Shown here piece by piece: positions 23,601 to 33,854 of a DNA stretch of 64,000 bases (positions are counted from its first letter, which is position 1; each line of letters opens with the position of its first letter). This DNA is from Gaeumannomyces sp. JS-464 (lineage: Eukaryota; Ascomycota; Sordariomycetes; Magnaporthales; Magnaporthaceae), in contig NGZR01000002.1 of the NCBI GenBank assembly GCA_002197995.1, positions 7,874,001 through 7,938,000 of the forward strand, read 5' to 3'. The notes under the pieces were generated by a model. That model did no database searches. It worked only from the letters and a program-made list of their open reading frames with translations, and was not told the DNA's origin. Position numbers and translations under genes: made by a program.

Positions 23601-25263
23601 TCCGGTGACGGCCCAGGCATTCACACGCGGAAGCATCTGCGCCAGCTGAGCAGCATGGCCGACACCGCTGTCAATCTCCTGTGCCTCGTCGAGACAGACG
23701 CGCCACCAAGAGATCCGCATCAACGCGAGACCGGGCGGTGGTACTTTTCTCTCGCGCCTTCGAGAACGATCAGGAGGCGGGGTCGCAAAGTGAATCTCGG
23801 CCCTGAGTTCGTTGTATGTCATGATTACTACATCATGATCAGCCATTTGTGCCAGCAAAGCAGCCTCGCTCTCGGCATCGACGTGCTTCTTGGTCGCCTT
23901 TCGCATGCCGTGGTAGACCATAACGCGAAGCCTTGGTGCATGCTTGCGGAGCTCGCTCGCCCACTGGTCCCGAAGTGTCTCGGGTGTGATGATCAGAGTG
24001 GCCCCGCTGAGCTCCAGATTCAGGTCTAGGGCTGAGACGTTGACGGCATCATCGGGAGTGGGAGGACGGCGGTGGAGGAGGATCAGACCAATAATCTCTA
24101 GAGTTTTTCCGAGGCCCATCTCCTCTGCAAGGATTCCACCTTTTACGTTTTCGACTCGGTCTCGCCGCAGTAACCTGGGATCTCGAGTGGTGGTATTGTG
24201 AAATTCGCTGGTGTAAAATTCTTGGCCATCGACATCCCGAACGCTGGTGAAGCCCACCGGGACCGCTCGCCGTGAGACGAATGGGGTGATGGTGCCATGA
24301 GAGGCCCCATTAAGGGGCGACTGCCATTGCACGCCTTCTCGTTGAAGCATCCACCGAACCGCACGCCTCTGGAATGGGTACAGCGTCGCAGCGAGGCCCG
24401 GAATGGGCATGGAGAAGTACTCGGGCTCCGTAGTGTGTGCTGCTCTGTAAAATTCCTGCGGCGATCCGTTGGGCGTGGTCGCGAGGGGGACGGCCGGCAT
24501 GAACGCCTCGAAGGCCAGATCGCGGGCCTTCCTGATCCAACCCCAGCGGTCGAGAGGGGGGATGCGGAGGCAGGGTCCTCTTCCAGGAGAAGACGGAACT
24601 TGAGGGACAGGACCGCCTCGCCGCCTTCGAGGCGGAGATCGAGGTCGGTGGTCACCGTCAGGTTGCCAGCCTGGCGCGTACGCGGAACCATGTCGCCGAA
24701 GTCGATGAAAGCGCGAATCGGCTCGGGAATGCCTTCTGGAAGGTGAATCGACAGGCACGACGCCGATTCTTTGTCGATGCGCCGACAGCAGCTGAGCTGT
24801 AGGTGTGCGCCTGAACCCCCAGTGGCTGCGGCGTGGTTGAAATGCAGCGATGCGCCAACGTTTGGCCTGCTCAGGTGGCGGCTGGGTGCTGAACTTTCAG
24901 CGACCGCCAAACGCTTCGAGACGACGAGCTCACCACTGTACACTTCAATAGGGCCCTGCACTCGCTGGCGTTTCGCTGGCCTTGCGACGGGTTGCTCCTC
25001 CAGGAGGTCGTCGACGAACGCGAAGGCTTCCGTGGTAAAGCGATCTGCGGAGCGGCAGACTGTCAGCGCTCGCGAGACAAGCACAGGAATGAGTCGCGGC
25101 ACATACCGCCGACCTCAATGGGCTGGCCCCTGGTCAGCTCCCAATGAGAGCAACATTGTCGCCGGTCCACATCAGCATGGTCCCAGTGGCTGCTGTTGAA
25201 ACCGGGTGGCCGCCAGGACCCCGGGGCATTTTCGGTGATCTTGAAGGTTGGTGCGGAATACAA
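20615..25263 (-). CDS. SNF2-family ATPase with RING finger (SHPRH / yeast Irc20-like), frame broken
   Basis: Segments read from about 25.25 kb down to 20615. Order: N-terminal region, a SNF2 helicase half with the Walker A segment GGILAEEMGLGKTLE, ISWWRVCLDEAQEID (DEAQ box) and AWAVTGTP, a long helical linker of about 500 residues, a C3HC4 RING (CPICQTEITNGVITTCGHQFDKDCLLPW...CPTC), then a helicase C half (SIIFSQYTDFFRVL, ARAQSSGLNLVNANHVILCEPLLN, QAIARVDRIGQQ) and an acidic tail. This order, with the RING between the helicase halves, is the SHPRH/Irc20 architecture: a DNA translocase and ubiquitin ligase for damaged or stalled replication. A clean intron joins 21862 to 21795. One-base breaks lie at G/C runs 24556-24561, 23596-23599 and 23567-23570. 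An intron near 25040-25105 is likely. No ATG was found in frame with the first coding segment (PTFKITENAPGSW), so the start is unresolved. Confidence 0.85.
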
Positions 25264-27222
25264 AGGAGGCAGGTTGGTTGGTAGCTAGAGGTTCTTGGAC
25301 GTGGGGAGGCTCCCGGTATAATCAGCTGCGGCGACAGCTGTAGCTGCAGCGAGATCGCCACCGTGCGCCGCGACGCGTCGGACTTAACTGAAAGCTCCAG
25401 AGCCCCAGCCGGCGGGGTCAGCCCCGCCGGCCACCCCTGTCAGACGCAGAAGAAAATATGCTCCGTGCCGTCTGCACTGTGAGGGCAAAACTCAAATCCG
25501 GATTACCTAACTGGGTGGGTCGGCTTTCCATGCTCACGTCTGTGCTCCTGGTGGCAACAAATCGAGTCTGACCTATGCCCGAAACGAAAAAGACCAAGGG
25601 ACAGGGCATCTAAGCCTCCATACCGAAGAGGCATACATAGAGAGACTACATGCATTTCACGGCTCAAACGCCAGCCGGCTGGCTCGTGGTTTAGTTACTC
25701 GATTGTCTGGAGCCCTGCTTTTCCCAGGTCCAACGAGCCTCAAATAGGGGTATCTCTGAAATAGCCAATCAGACGTGCAGCCCAGGCCATGGTGTTCCAT
25801 AAATGGAAAGTGGATCCACCAGCCGTGGACCCAAGCCGACGTCTGGGCGCTGTGTCCTCGACAGCGATTTCATCGAGGCGTGGAACCACTGTGTTCGACG
25901 AAAGTTGCCAAGAATTCTTTGTGATATTTAAAGAATGGCCACTTGAGCTTGATATCCCACGTACCGCATCCCTTTACATACTTGGCACTGGGAGACCAGA
26001 GCTTACGCATGCTTTTATCGCAGGATTCGTGTTTGGGCCTGGTGTCGGGGAACATCAACAGGGAAAGGGTTGACCTTTTCTGCAATTTTCATTACCCTTT
26101 AGCCCTACCCCCTCTAATCTGTCATATCTCGTGCCACCCGTCTTCTTTCGTCATTTCATATACGTCAATTGTCATGTCCCATTGTCTTCGCGTTGTGCAT
26201 TGTCCCCATTTGCGTTTGTCACACTTCTTTTATCTCCTCTGTACCTATTCTTTGGCTTCTTATGGTCCCCGTAGCTTTGTAACTCACCCCTGATCACCAT
26301 TCCGCCATCTATCACTTACGGTGCCGCCTCTAGCACCGCTGTAGACCTCGTAATGTGCATTCCGTCTATGTTCCTATATATATTTTGGCTCCCTCATCAC
26401 CCGTATTGCCTGTGTGTTCCTGTCTGCTAATTCCTTTTCCGTGTCCCTTGTAATGTTGTGATATCCTTTAAAACGTCTTCTATGCTAAGGAGTCATGGGA
26501 AGAAGGTCGATCATGTATTGCGGTGCCTGGTCAGTCACGGCGCTTTTGACTAAGTCCGTTACCGTTTGCCATATCCCGTCTGTGACAAGCCTTCATGACG
26601 GCGACAAGCTGTGTATTCATCGTTATTTTTGCCTGTCACCCACTTCATCTCCACGGCTCACATATATGCTGGCCTCTTCCTGGCAAAGAAAAAGCTGATA
26701 TCACGCACACAAGTATACGCAGGGAAATCGGACGTACTTTTCCATGGGAATCAAAGTTCTCATGCCGTCCCATTGACTCTACGAGCCTCTCGCTCCCTAA
26801 CACTAGTCCACGACACTGTAGGGCAAAGTCTAGCCCATTTCTGACTTCCACCCAGCCCCCAGAAACGTCGCACTGAATACATATCAGCCACGATCGTAAA
26901 AACGAGCAACGACCATGTCCCATCCGATGCCCCGTTTCTGGCGCGGCTGGCCGCATTTTGCACTAACCTGGCTCTCAAACCAGGCGCGCCCGAAAATCCC
27001 AGGTCGACGCTTCCCATCGGAGCATGTTGCGGGGATGGGAATGATACAACTCAACATGCAGCGCAAGAAGCAGAACCTTGCTCCCTTCGTGTACGCCACT
27101 ATAGTGTGCGCATAGGCCGTTCCTCGTATATCCCGTCTTGGATGCCCTTTGGTCTTGCTACCACGCCGGCCTGGCAACGCCTATCCGCTACATTAGCTGA
27201 TCCCTCTCGCTTTTTTTTTTAG
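25264..27222. other. Intergenic region, pyrimidine-rich
   Basis: About 2 kb without supported coding sequence; 26080-26480 is C/T-rich on the plus strand. The end carries a T-run and TAG (27211-27222) that looks like a 3' splice site for the following coding segment, so an upstream exon may lie here, but I could not identify it. Confidence 0.4.
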
Positions 27223-27742
27223 GAGCCCGATTCACACGAGTGAATTAGATAGGATCCCACATGCCACCATATTTGGGGCAACCGAGGAGATGCGCGCCAA
27301 CAACGAGCACGTTGATGTACACGCTCGTGCTGAGTTTAACGGAGTGAGTGCCGATGGTTTCGATCAATGGCTGTACAGCGGAATCATGGCCTACGAGAGG
27401 CTCGCGCGAGATGACGAGCGTCTGCGGGACTCGTACGCCAAGCCAATATGGACGAGATTCAGCCTGGAACCCGTCGAGGACGGCGAGATGCCGGTGGGCT
27501 GCACCGTGGAGCCGGACGGAACCAAGAACTAGTACGTCGTCGACGCCGATGACACGGTGGTCTTCCTCGAGGAGGCGCGATTCATCAGCTGCGGCACCGG
27601 AGACGAGGAGCACCTGGCGTTCTGGGATCCCGTGAACCGAAAGATCAGCAAGCAGGCCATCTTTAAGAGCGCACACAGACCGGCGCCGCACTCCCCGGCT
27701 CCGAGAGCAGCCTACCTCGACGAAGGAGCTGACAGGCCCTAG
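27223..27742 (+). pseudogene. Unknown coding segment with an in-frame TAG
   Basis: After a strong polypyrimidine-TAG acceptor at 27222, one frame stays coding to a stop at 27740-27742 except for a TAG at 27530-27532. The first ATG is at 27290. Peptides either side of the stop are continuous in character (...FSLEPVEDGEMPVGC... then YVVDADDTVVFLEEARF...HLAFWDP), with G/C-ending codons. The TAG overlaps a donor-like TA|GTACGT, and splicing to an AG at 27588 would remove 54 nt plus the stop while keeping frame, but would delete protein-like sequence. Nonsense mutation and facultative intron are both possible. The family is not recognised and the 5' end is missing. Confidence 0.35.
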
Positions 27743-28282
27743 CTGGAATTTTGCTTCGCTACAATGCACGCAGCGTCAAGCGAATGCCGGCATGGATGGT
27801 GGATGACGATGCCTGGGGTTGGCTTCTCTGAGAATCCGGGTGGAGGTCAAGCCACCCATACCCCATCTTGGCTAGTGTCCGCCTTCCAGGTGAGCCTTTG
27901 CCACTAGCAGTGCTAAGCCGGGATTATACTCAGCAAAGTCTCGTTAGAAAAGGATCCCGATCTTTTTTGGGCGGTGCCCATAACGCCATCTCCTTTTTCT
28001 TTTACTTTTTTCCCCTCCTTGCGTGATGTTTCCCCCTTTCCCTCACCTAGCGGCACAGAGTTCGGTTGCGGAAAAATGTGGTCCCCGTCATCGATTCCAA
28101 AAATTCACCGATCACGGGCAACACACATGGAGAACAGTAGATCAATATTATGTGCATTCGAACCGAGTCTTGTTGGCGGTGAGCATTGTCTTTGCTATCT
28201 GGCGTGAACACTGTCCCCATGTCTGGAAGGCTGCCGCTTGACTACGGTACCCAGCTTCTGTCCTAAAGTCTCCCCTGTGAAG

Positions 28283-29498
28283 TTATGCCATCAACCAACC
28301 GTCCTTGGCCAAGTCAACGATTTCCACGCGTCTCTCGGGTTCCAGCTCCATCAAGGAGAGAACAATGCGTCTTATATTGTCCTTGAAGTCGCCCGAAAAG
28401 GCTTCGGGGTCCAGCTCCCTCCAAATCTCATCTCCATCCTGGCGAAGCTCCACAAGCATGTCTTTGATGTGAATCATCTGACCAACGCGCAGCACACCCT
28501 TATCTACAAGATTGCCTCCGTCGGTGGCTATGTAGTAAATCATCAGGCCGAGAGCCCAGCTGTCGACCTTAAAAGGGAGTGCTGTGGGCTTCCCTTGAAA
28601 GAACTCTGGTGGTTGGTGTAGGCGGTTCCCGAATTCTTCGGGTTTGTGAAGTCTCAGCCCGTCTGGGCGGAACGCGAAGCCCAGATCGAGGATCTTCGCA
28701 GGCCCCGGTCCAAAACCTATGCTGATCGGCTCCGTGACGCGAGACGGTAGTCTCGGCGAAGTAGGGCACCCATCCAGGCGAACAACATCATCCTCTCGTA
28801 TTTCGCCACGAGATAGACCGGCAGGGGCAATGGGAGAGCCTTCTGTGTAGGGCGGTAGAGCTAGGCCCAGATTCCCAGGATGAATATCTAGAGCGGCGCG
28901 TCAGTAGGAGGACACAGACAGGGGATACGGGACAAGCTCCTACCTCCATGGACGATGCCCTGGGTGTGAAGAGCGGCGACACCGAGCACGGTGTCGCGGA
29001 TAAGTTGCAGCCTTGCTCGGGCATCGAAGGCGCCGTAGCCAACGTCCTCCTCAAGCGTCCGACGCAGGTCGGCCCCAGTGGCCTCGTACACGACTGCTTG
29101 GAACCTGACCTCGGCAAAGTCGGGGTCGTCGTTAGCGAGATGGTTGGGGATGGTGAATGAGTCGACCATTCTCGCGATATGCGGACTCGGACACCGCTCC
29201 CGAACAAATTGGTGCGCTTCGAGCTCCAGGTCTCCGAGGGGGTGCGAGGAAGGAACTTGACGGTCAGGTACTGTCGGGTGACGGGATGCCGCGTCAGCCA
29301 GCACCAGTCGCCCAGCCTGTAGAGCAGCTCGTAGCCCGCACCGAAGGTCTGACCGCGATACACGACGGGCTGCTCGGATCTATCCCAGACTTCGAGATGA
29401 TAGTCGTCACGCCAGTAGTTGCCCCCATGCGTGAATGTTTTGTGTTGTCTGTACAGGGGCTTGGGCTTAGTCCGCCCATAGTGTGGCTCAGTGGACAT
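28283..29498 (-). CDS. SRPK-like fungal protein kinase, one frame break
   Basis: Two exons: 29498-28944 and 28887-28283, with a GT-AG intron splitting the catalytic loop. Kinase signatures are the loop VHG-DIHPGNLG (catalytic Asp and Asn present), ILDLGFAF in place of DFG, PPEFFQGKP as APE-like segment, and VDSWALGLMIYYI of subdomain IX. The VAIK-type lysine is in YLTVKFL, but the glycine-rich loop is degenerate (RLGDWCWLTRH). These HGDIHPGN kinases belong to the expanded, often cytosolic SRPK-like group of filamentous fungi. One base is missing in the G run 29238-29242; adding it joins TVKFLPRTP to LGDLELEAHQFVRER. ATG 29498 is the first in frame. An overlapping upstream ORF (29670-29488) ends just after it. 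Substrate unknown. Confidence 0.75.
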
Positions 29499-29670
29499 CG
29501 CGGTTGAGGAGGGCGTTATTTTCAAGACGGATTGTATGGTAGAGATAGCCTGCGTGTTCGAGATAGTATTCGTGATCGAAGCGCATCTCCAGCGGGGCGG
29601 GCGAAGCAGTCAAGGCATGCCCGAACGTGCGCCGGCCTAGGCTGGAAAGTTTCGGTCTCGATAACATCAT
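29488..29670 (-). other. Upstream ORF overlapping the kinase start
   Basis: A 60-codon ATG ORF in another frame (MMLSRPKLSSLGRRTFGHAL... to NNALLNRDVH) terminates 11 nt past the kinase ATG. It could repress translation as a uORF, or be the true N-terminus separated by another sequencing indel. Confidence 0.3.
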
Positions 29671-30789
29671 GCTAAGTTGGCATTAGTGCTTGTGGGAGTT
29701 GGCTTGGTTATTAGGGCAAATGGATTTTATGGATTGTGGCCTTTCGGGAAGCACGCTTCGTCATACCCGCCACAAGCAGGGAGCAAGCCGTCCAGTTTGG
29801 GGTCTGAGCCCAAGTTAACACGCCGCAGATAGTCAAGCCCTTGCCCTAATTCCATCCATTGGGGAAGCACCGCACGGTGCTGGATTGCGGCTAGGGCGCG
29901 TCCCTTTGCTACCGGCCCACCAAGCTTGATACCAGACCCGTGCTGTATACATGCTATTTTTAGGGCCGATTGTCCGGGCTGCCTCTCACTCTCCGGGAAA
30001 CAATCATGCGAAGCAACGAGCCCTGGGCGTAAACTTGCAGTCCGCTCAGTATTGTTTCCAGTTGCTATAGTCGCCGGTAGAGGTGGAGGAAGTGACAGCT
30101 GCTACCAGCGTGTGATAGTAGGCCGGGATTTACATGGGCGAGATGCCTCTTCCCGGCCGGTCCAGGCATCTCCAGAGGACCCTCCCCTTCCCCTGACTCT
30201 TCCCAGGGGAGTTTTACTCTCGCAGCTACCAGGGGTTCAGACTTTTCGTTGGGATATGCAAGGATCACTAATATTGCCGTAATAGACTTGGGCAAGTCGT
30301 GTTTGAACTCCAATACCGATGAGGTGACTTGTTCAGAATGTATTTACCCGGACATAGCTTTCCACAATCATCATAGACTTCCCCCTATCTGTATAATTTA
30401 GAGCTCCCATTCGTTCTCCGGATCCGGTGCCAGTCTCTTGCTCTTGGCACTCCGTTCATTGCCGATGGCGAGCCCGATGTGGCGGAAAGTGACGTCTCGC
30501 TGCTCGCCATTATCTGCACGCTCCAGCAGGGATAGACTCGGCCTTTGTCCGTCGAAAGGGCTTGGGGGGCTGTCACGCCGTCAGCCACGCTGATGGCCTG
30601 GCCGTGATCCCTGGCATAACAGACGAAATGGATAAAAGGGAGGATATAAGGCAAAATGAGAGAGATGCAGGAGAAGATGCAGGGAAGATACAGGGAAGGA
30701 GGTGGACGCACCCTCTGACTCAATGCCAGTCGAGATACGTTCTCCGGATACATTCATCCACCGATTCCCAAAAATAGCTCGGGGGACGC
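29671..30789. other. Intergenic region
   Basis: No supported gene, RNA or repeat seen. Confidence 0.4.
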
Positions 30790-31286
30790 TAGGGGCGGGG
30801 CCGGGACGCGCCGGCTCGGGGCCTCTGTGATGGCTCTTTGGACGTCGCTCTCCCGCCTGGTAGCCGACGTTGATACACCAGGTAACTTGGCAGGCCAGGT
30901 CGCGGCGCCAAACGACGGCGAGACAGTTGCCGCCGGCGAGGCCTAGGATCTTTTTGGTGACAGCGAGGTCCTTCGGTAGCTTGCCCGACCGGGAAGAAAG
31001 GCCCGAGGCCGCGTTTACCCCTGACAACCTCAGCCCACTGTCACACTCCGAGCCGGCCCGAAACACCTAGGCTGCTTTGGCGCCGCCGTGCCCACGAGGG
31101 TCGCGGCACCAACAGGCTCATGGCCACCACCTCTCGGTTCCAGTCGGCCCCGTCCAGAATGGTGCGAAGCGGATCGATCCACGTGCACTTGGCATTTAGC
31201 TGCGTCTCGATACCCGAAAGCACCGGCAAGTGTGACAGCGGTATTTGGCCCATTGGCTCAGCCCGGTTATCCACCGATAACTCCAA
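30790..31286 (-). pseudogene. Coding-biased fragment of unknown family
   Basis: On the minus strand two adjoining frames have strong G/C third-position bias. The first runs through LNAKCTWIDPLRTILDGADW and NREVVAMSLLVP (about 31200-31085). The second runs through KLPKDLAVTKKILGLAGGN, CLAVVWRRDLACQVTWCINV and GYQAGERRP (about 31000-30840). They read like a single broken protein. No ATG, stop or family assignment is secure. It may be a gene remnant or an exon set damaged by indels. Confidence 0.3.
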
Positions 31287-31639
31287 GCAGTCAGAGAGGG
31301 AGGGGTGAGGGGAAGTGAATAGAATAGGTATTCGGAAGGAAGCCCATTGACAAGCACATCATATATCGTATAACTAGACATTCTCCCTTGGTACGGTCGT
31401 ATGCGCTCACCCTGCGTAGGTGATTTGTCCATTGGTGCGCAGCTCTCGCTTTGAGTTTGATATGTGCCACCTTGGCTCTTGACTACTGCTTCCAAATTCT
31501 GCGATTGTATTATAGTAATGTCATTCATGTCATTAATATATTCCCAAGCCTTTCACCAGCAGCTTGGCCTCACAGTTCCCTACCCAGAACAATGCCAAGA
31601 AAAACTCATTCGAATGGCCAGCACTCTCGACGCCATCGT

Positions 31640-31912
31640 TTAAGCCTTGGCCTCGAGCTCCTTGACGATATCCTTCTCAAGAGACTCGGGTTTGGTGGTG
31701 CTGGCCCACCGGCGCTTGACGTGGCCGTCGCGGCCGATGAGGAACTTCTCAAAGTTCCACTTGACCGACTTGATGCCCATGATGCCCGGCTGCTCCTCCT
31801 TGAGCCACTTCCACAGCGGGCTGGCTTTGTCGCCGTTGACATCGACCTTGCCCATGATGGGGAAGGTGACGCCATAGTTGACCTGGCAGAAGGACTGGAT
31901 CTCCTCGTCGGT

Positions 31913-31945
<33 letters not shown>

Positions 31946-32525
31946 GAAGCCGAGGATGACGAAGTCGTCGCCGTGCGTCTCCTTGAGCTTCTTGTACAGG
32001 GTCTCGAGGCCGCCGTACTGCGGCGTGAAGCCGCACTCGGACGCCGTGTTCACGATCAAGACCACCTTGCCCTTGTACTCGGGACAGAAGAACCTCCTCG
32101 CCCTTCTCTGTTGAGTGAGTTAGTAATTGTTTTGCGGAGGTCAGCGCGAACCTGCTTGACAGCTTTGATAATGATGCGTGCACGTGGGTGCGAAAAGAGG
32201 GCAGGCTGCGTGATTTATGGTGTTGCTTTCCTTTAGATCAACCAAGCGTAGAGGCCAGCTTGGCATCGCCCACTTGGACGACGACAACGGCTTGATAGCT
32301 CCAGAATAGTTCAAGGCGGGTGGCGAGCGTTTGACTGGCTCAACGACGCCGATGATGGAAAGGCGGAGGGGTTGAAATTGGGGTCTCGCGGGCAGCGGGG
32401 ATGGGAATGTAGAAAGCGGGGAAGGGCCGGGACAAGGAGCAATAAAGCACTGGACTCAACAAAGATGGCGCCGATCACGTACTGTCCAGGGGCTTGAAGT
32501 CGTAGATGGTGGACGCGGAGGCCAT
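31640..32525 (-). CDS. Glutathione peroxidase-like thiol peroxidase (yeast Gpx3/Hyr1 type)
   Basis: Two exons: 32525-32483 (MASASTIYDFKPLD) and 32107-31640, with a 375-nt GT-AG intron. Conserved blocks are VLIVNTASECGFTPQYGGLE with the peroxidatic Cys, [20 protein letters not shown] with the resolving Cys region, FPIMGKVDVNG and WNFEKFLIGRDG. Cysteine replaces selenocysteine, and fungal members mainly use thioredoxin. They reduce hydroperoxides and relay oxidant signals to AP-1 factors. Expected length is about 160-170 residues. One extra base (or two missing) near the GGG at 32081-32083 puts exon 2's first codons (KKGEEVLLS) out of frame with EYKGKVVLIVN. Everything downstream is intact, so a sequence error is the simplest reading. 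Confidence 0.85.
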
Positions 32526-33854
32526 TTTTGCTTGCAGGTAGGCGGGGCCGTTCGAGGTCGTCTTGGGGTCTACCTGGGAGTCTGGCTGCTGCATGCGTCA
32601 ATCTCTATTCGCCTCGACTTCGCGTTCCTGCGACCCACCGGCAGGCAGCTCGGCGCGTTGGAGGGGCTGGAAAGACATGCACTTACAATGTGGGAGGCCG
32701 GAAGTCTCGGGCTGGCGTCGGCGGCAGGATTGGTGGGTCGTTGGATTGAATGAAGTTGGTGTTCGTGGCCGACTCTCACTTTTTGGAAGGGAAGCAGGAA
32801 GAAGCAGGCCAGGTAAAATACCAGCCTGACGGTACGGTTGGACATGCGATTAGAAATACGACTCGATTTTGCGTGGGGTTGGTTCTTCGATCTGGGTGGG
32901 TTTCAGTTTCGTCTTTTTCTTTCCCAGTGCTGTCAAGCTCTTCAAGCTCCCCGGAGACTCGGGGCCAGTGCTGAGAGCGCTCAGAGCTCGTGTCACAATG
33001 ACTGGGCCCCTCCATTCAAGAACCCCTTTATGCGCACAATGAACGCTTCCCCCCTCCCCCAGGGTAGCTGCTGAAGTGCCCGGATCTTGCACGGTCGTTG
33101 CGCCTCGGCAACGTCCCGTTCCGGCGCAGGAACTACCTATTCCATCAATGGATTACGGGAGCCTCTGGGACGGAGGCAGCGGCTCAGCACGGCGTCCGCG
33201 CACCCCGCCAATTGGCGCCATGATTCGTCACGTTGAATTCCCCGATTGCCGTCGGCAGCGGGAGGCCAAGATGTTTTGAGAATCCAAATCCTGGACTTCG
33301 TTGGGCTGCGCCATCTGCCTTGCCTACCTAATACGACAGGTTCGGCACATTCGACAAACGGGGGGTAACGTTGCTTGTTTCACAGCCATCGAGTGCCGGC
33401 TTCCATCCCCTGGGTGGGCGGCAGCGGCAGTTCTGGCAGTTCTTCGCGACGCTTGGCCAGACAAGCATTAGTCACGTGACTCACTTATCCATGGCGCCAG
33501 TTGTGACATGCCGCGCCCCCACCTGCACTTCAGGAACGGACATCTGCTGGAGCTTGGGCCACACTCGCGTGGTTCGGGACTGGCGCGCCCAGATTAGCGC
33601 CCGATGCTGGAGCTGAGCTTCATGAGCCGCAGCCACTCAAGCTCTTTTTGCGCCTTGCGGATTGATATCACCCACCATTGGAAGCACGTCTTGCTGCAAA
33701 CTTCCCTCCTCGCTCATCGCCTCCCGTCACTCACCGCACAAAGCCGCCATGACATTATAGAACACGGAAATCCCAAACCTCGGTGGCGGCGCTGCCAGCA
33801 ACGCGTCGGGCTGGCCGCCATTATCGCGCCGACTCCAAGTCAGCCTGCGCAACC
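32526..33854. other. Divergent promoter region between peroxidase and FAD oxidoreductase
   Basis: 1.3 kb separating two divergent genes. No ORF with support, no RNA gene seen. Confidence 0.5.

Noticed and set aside
14125..25263. Repeat-induced point mutation as the cause of the broken frames
   Set aside because: RIP makes C-to-T changes and stops, not single-base indels at G/C runs; coding regions here remain GC-rich and largely stop-free.
28150..28165. TTCGAACC motif resembling a reverse-strand tRNA T loop
   Set aside because: Flanking bases do not form a T stem or acceptor stem.
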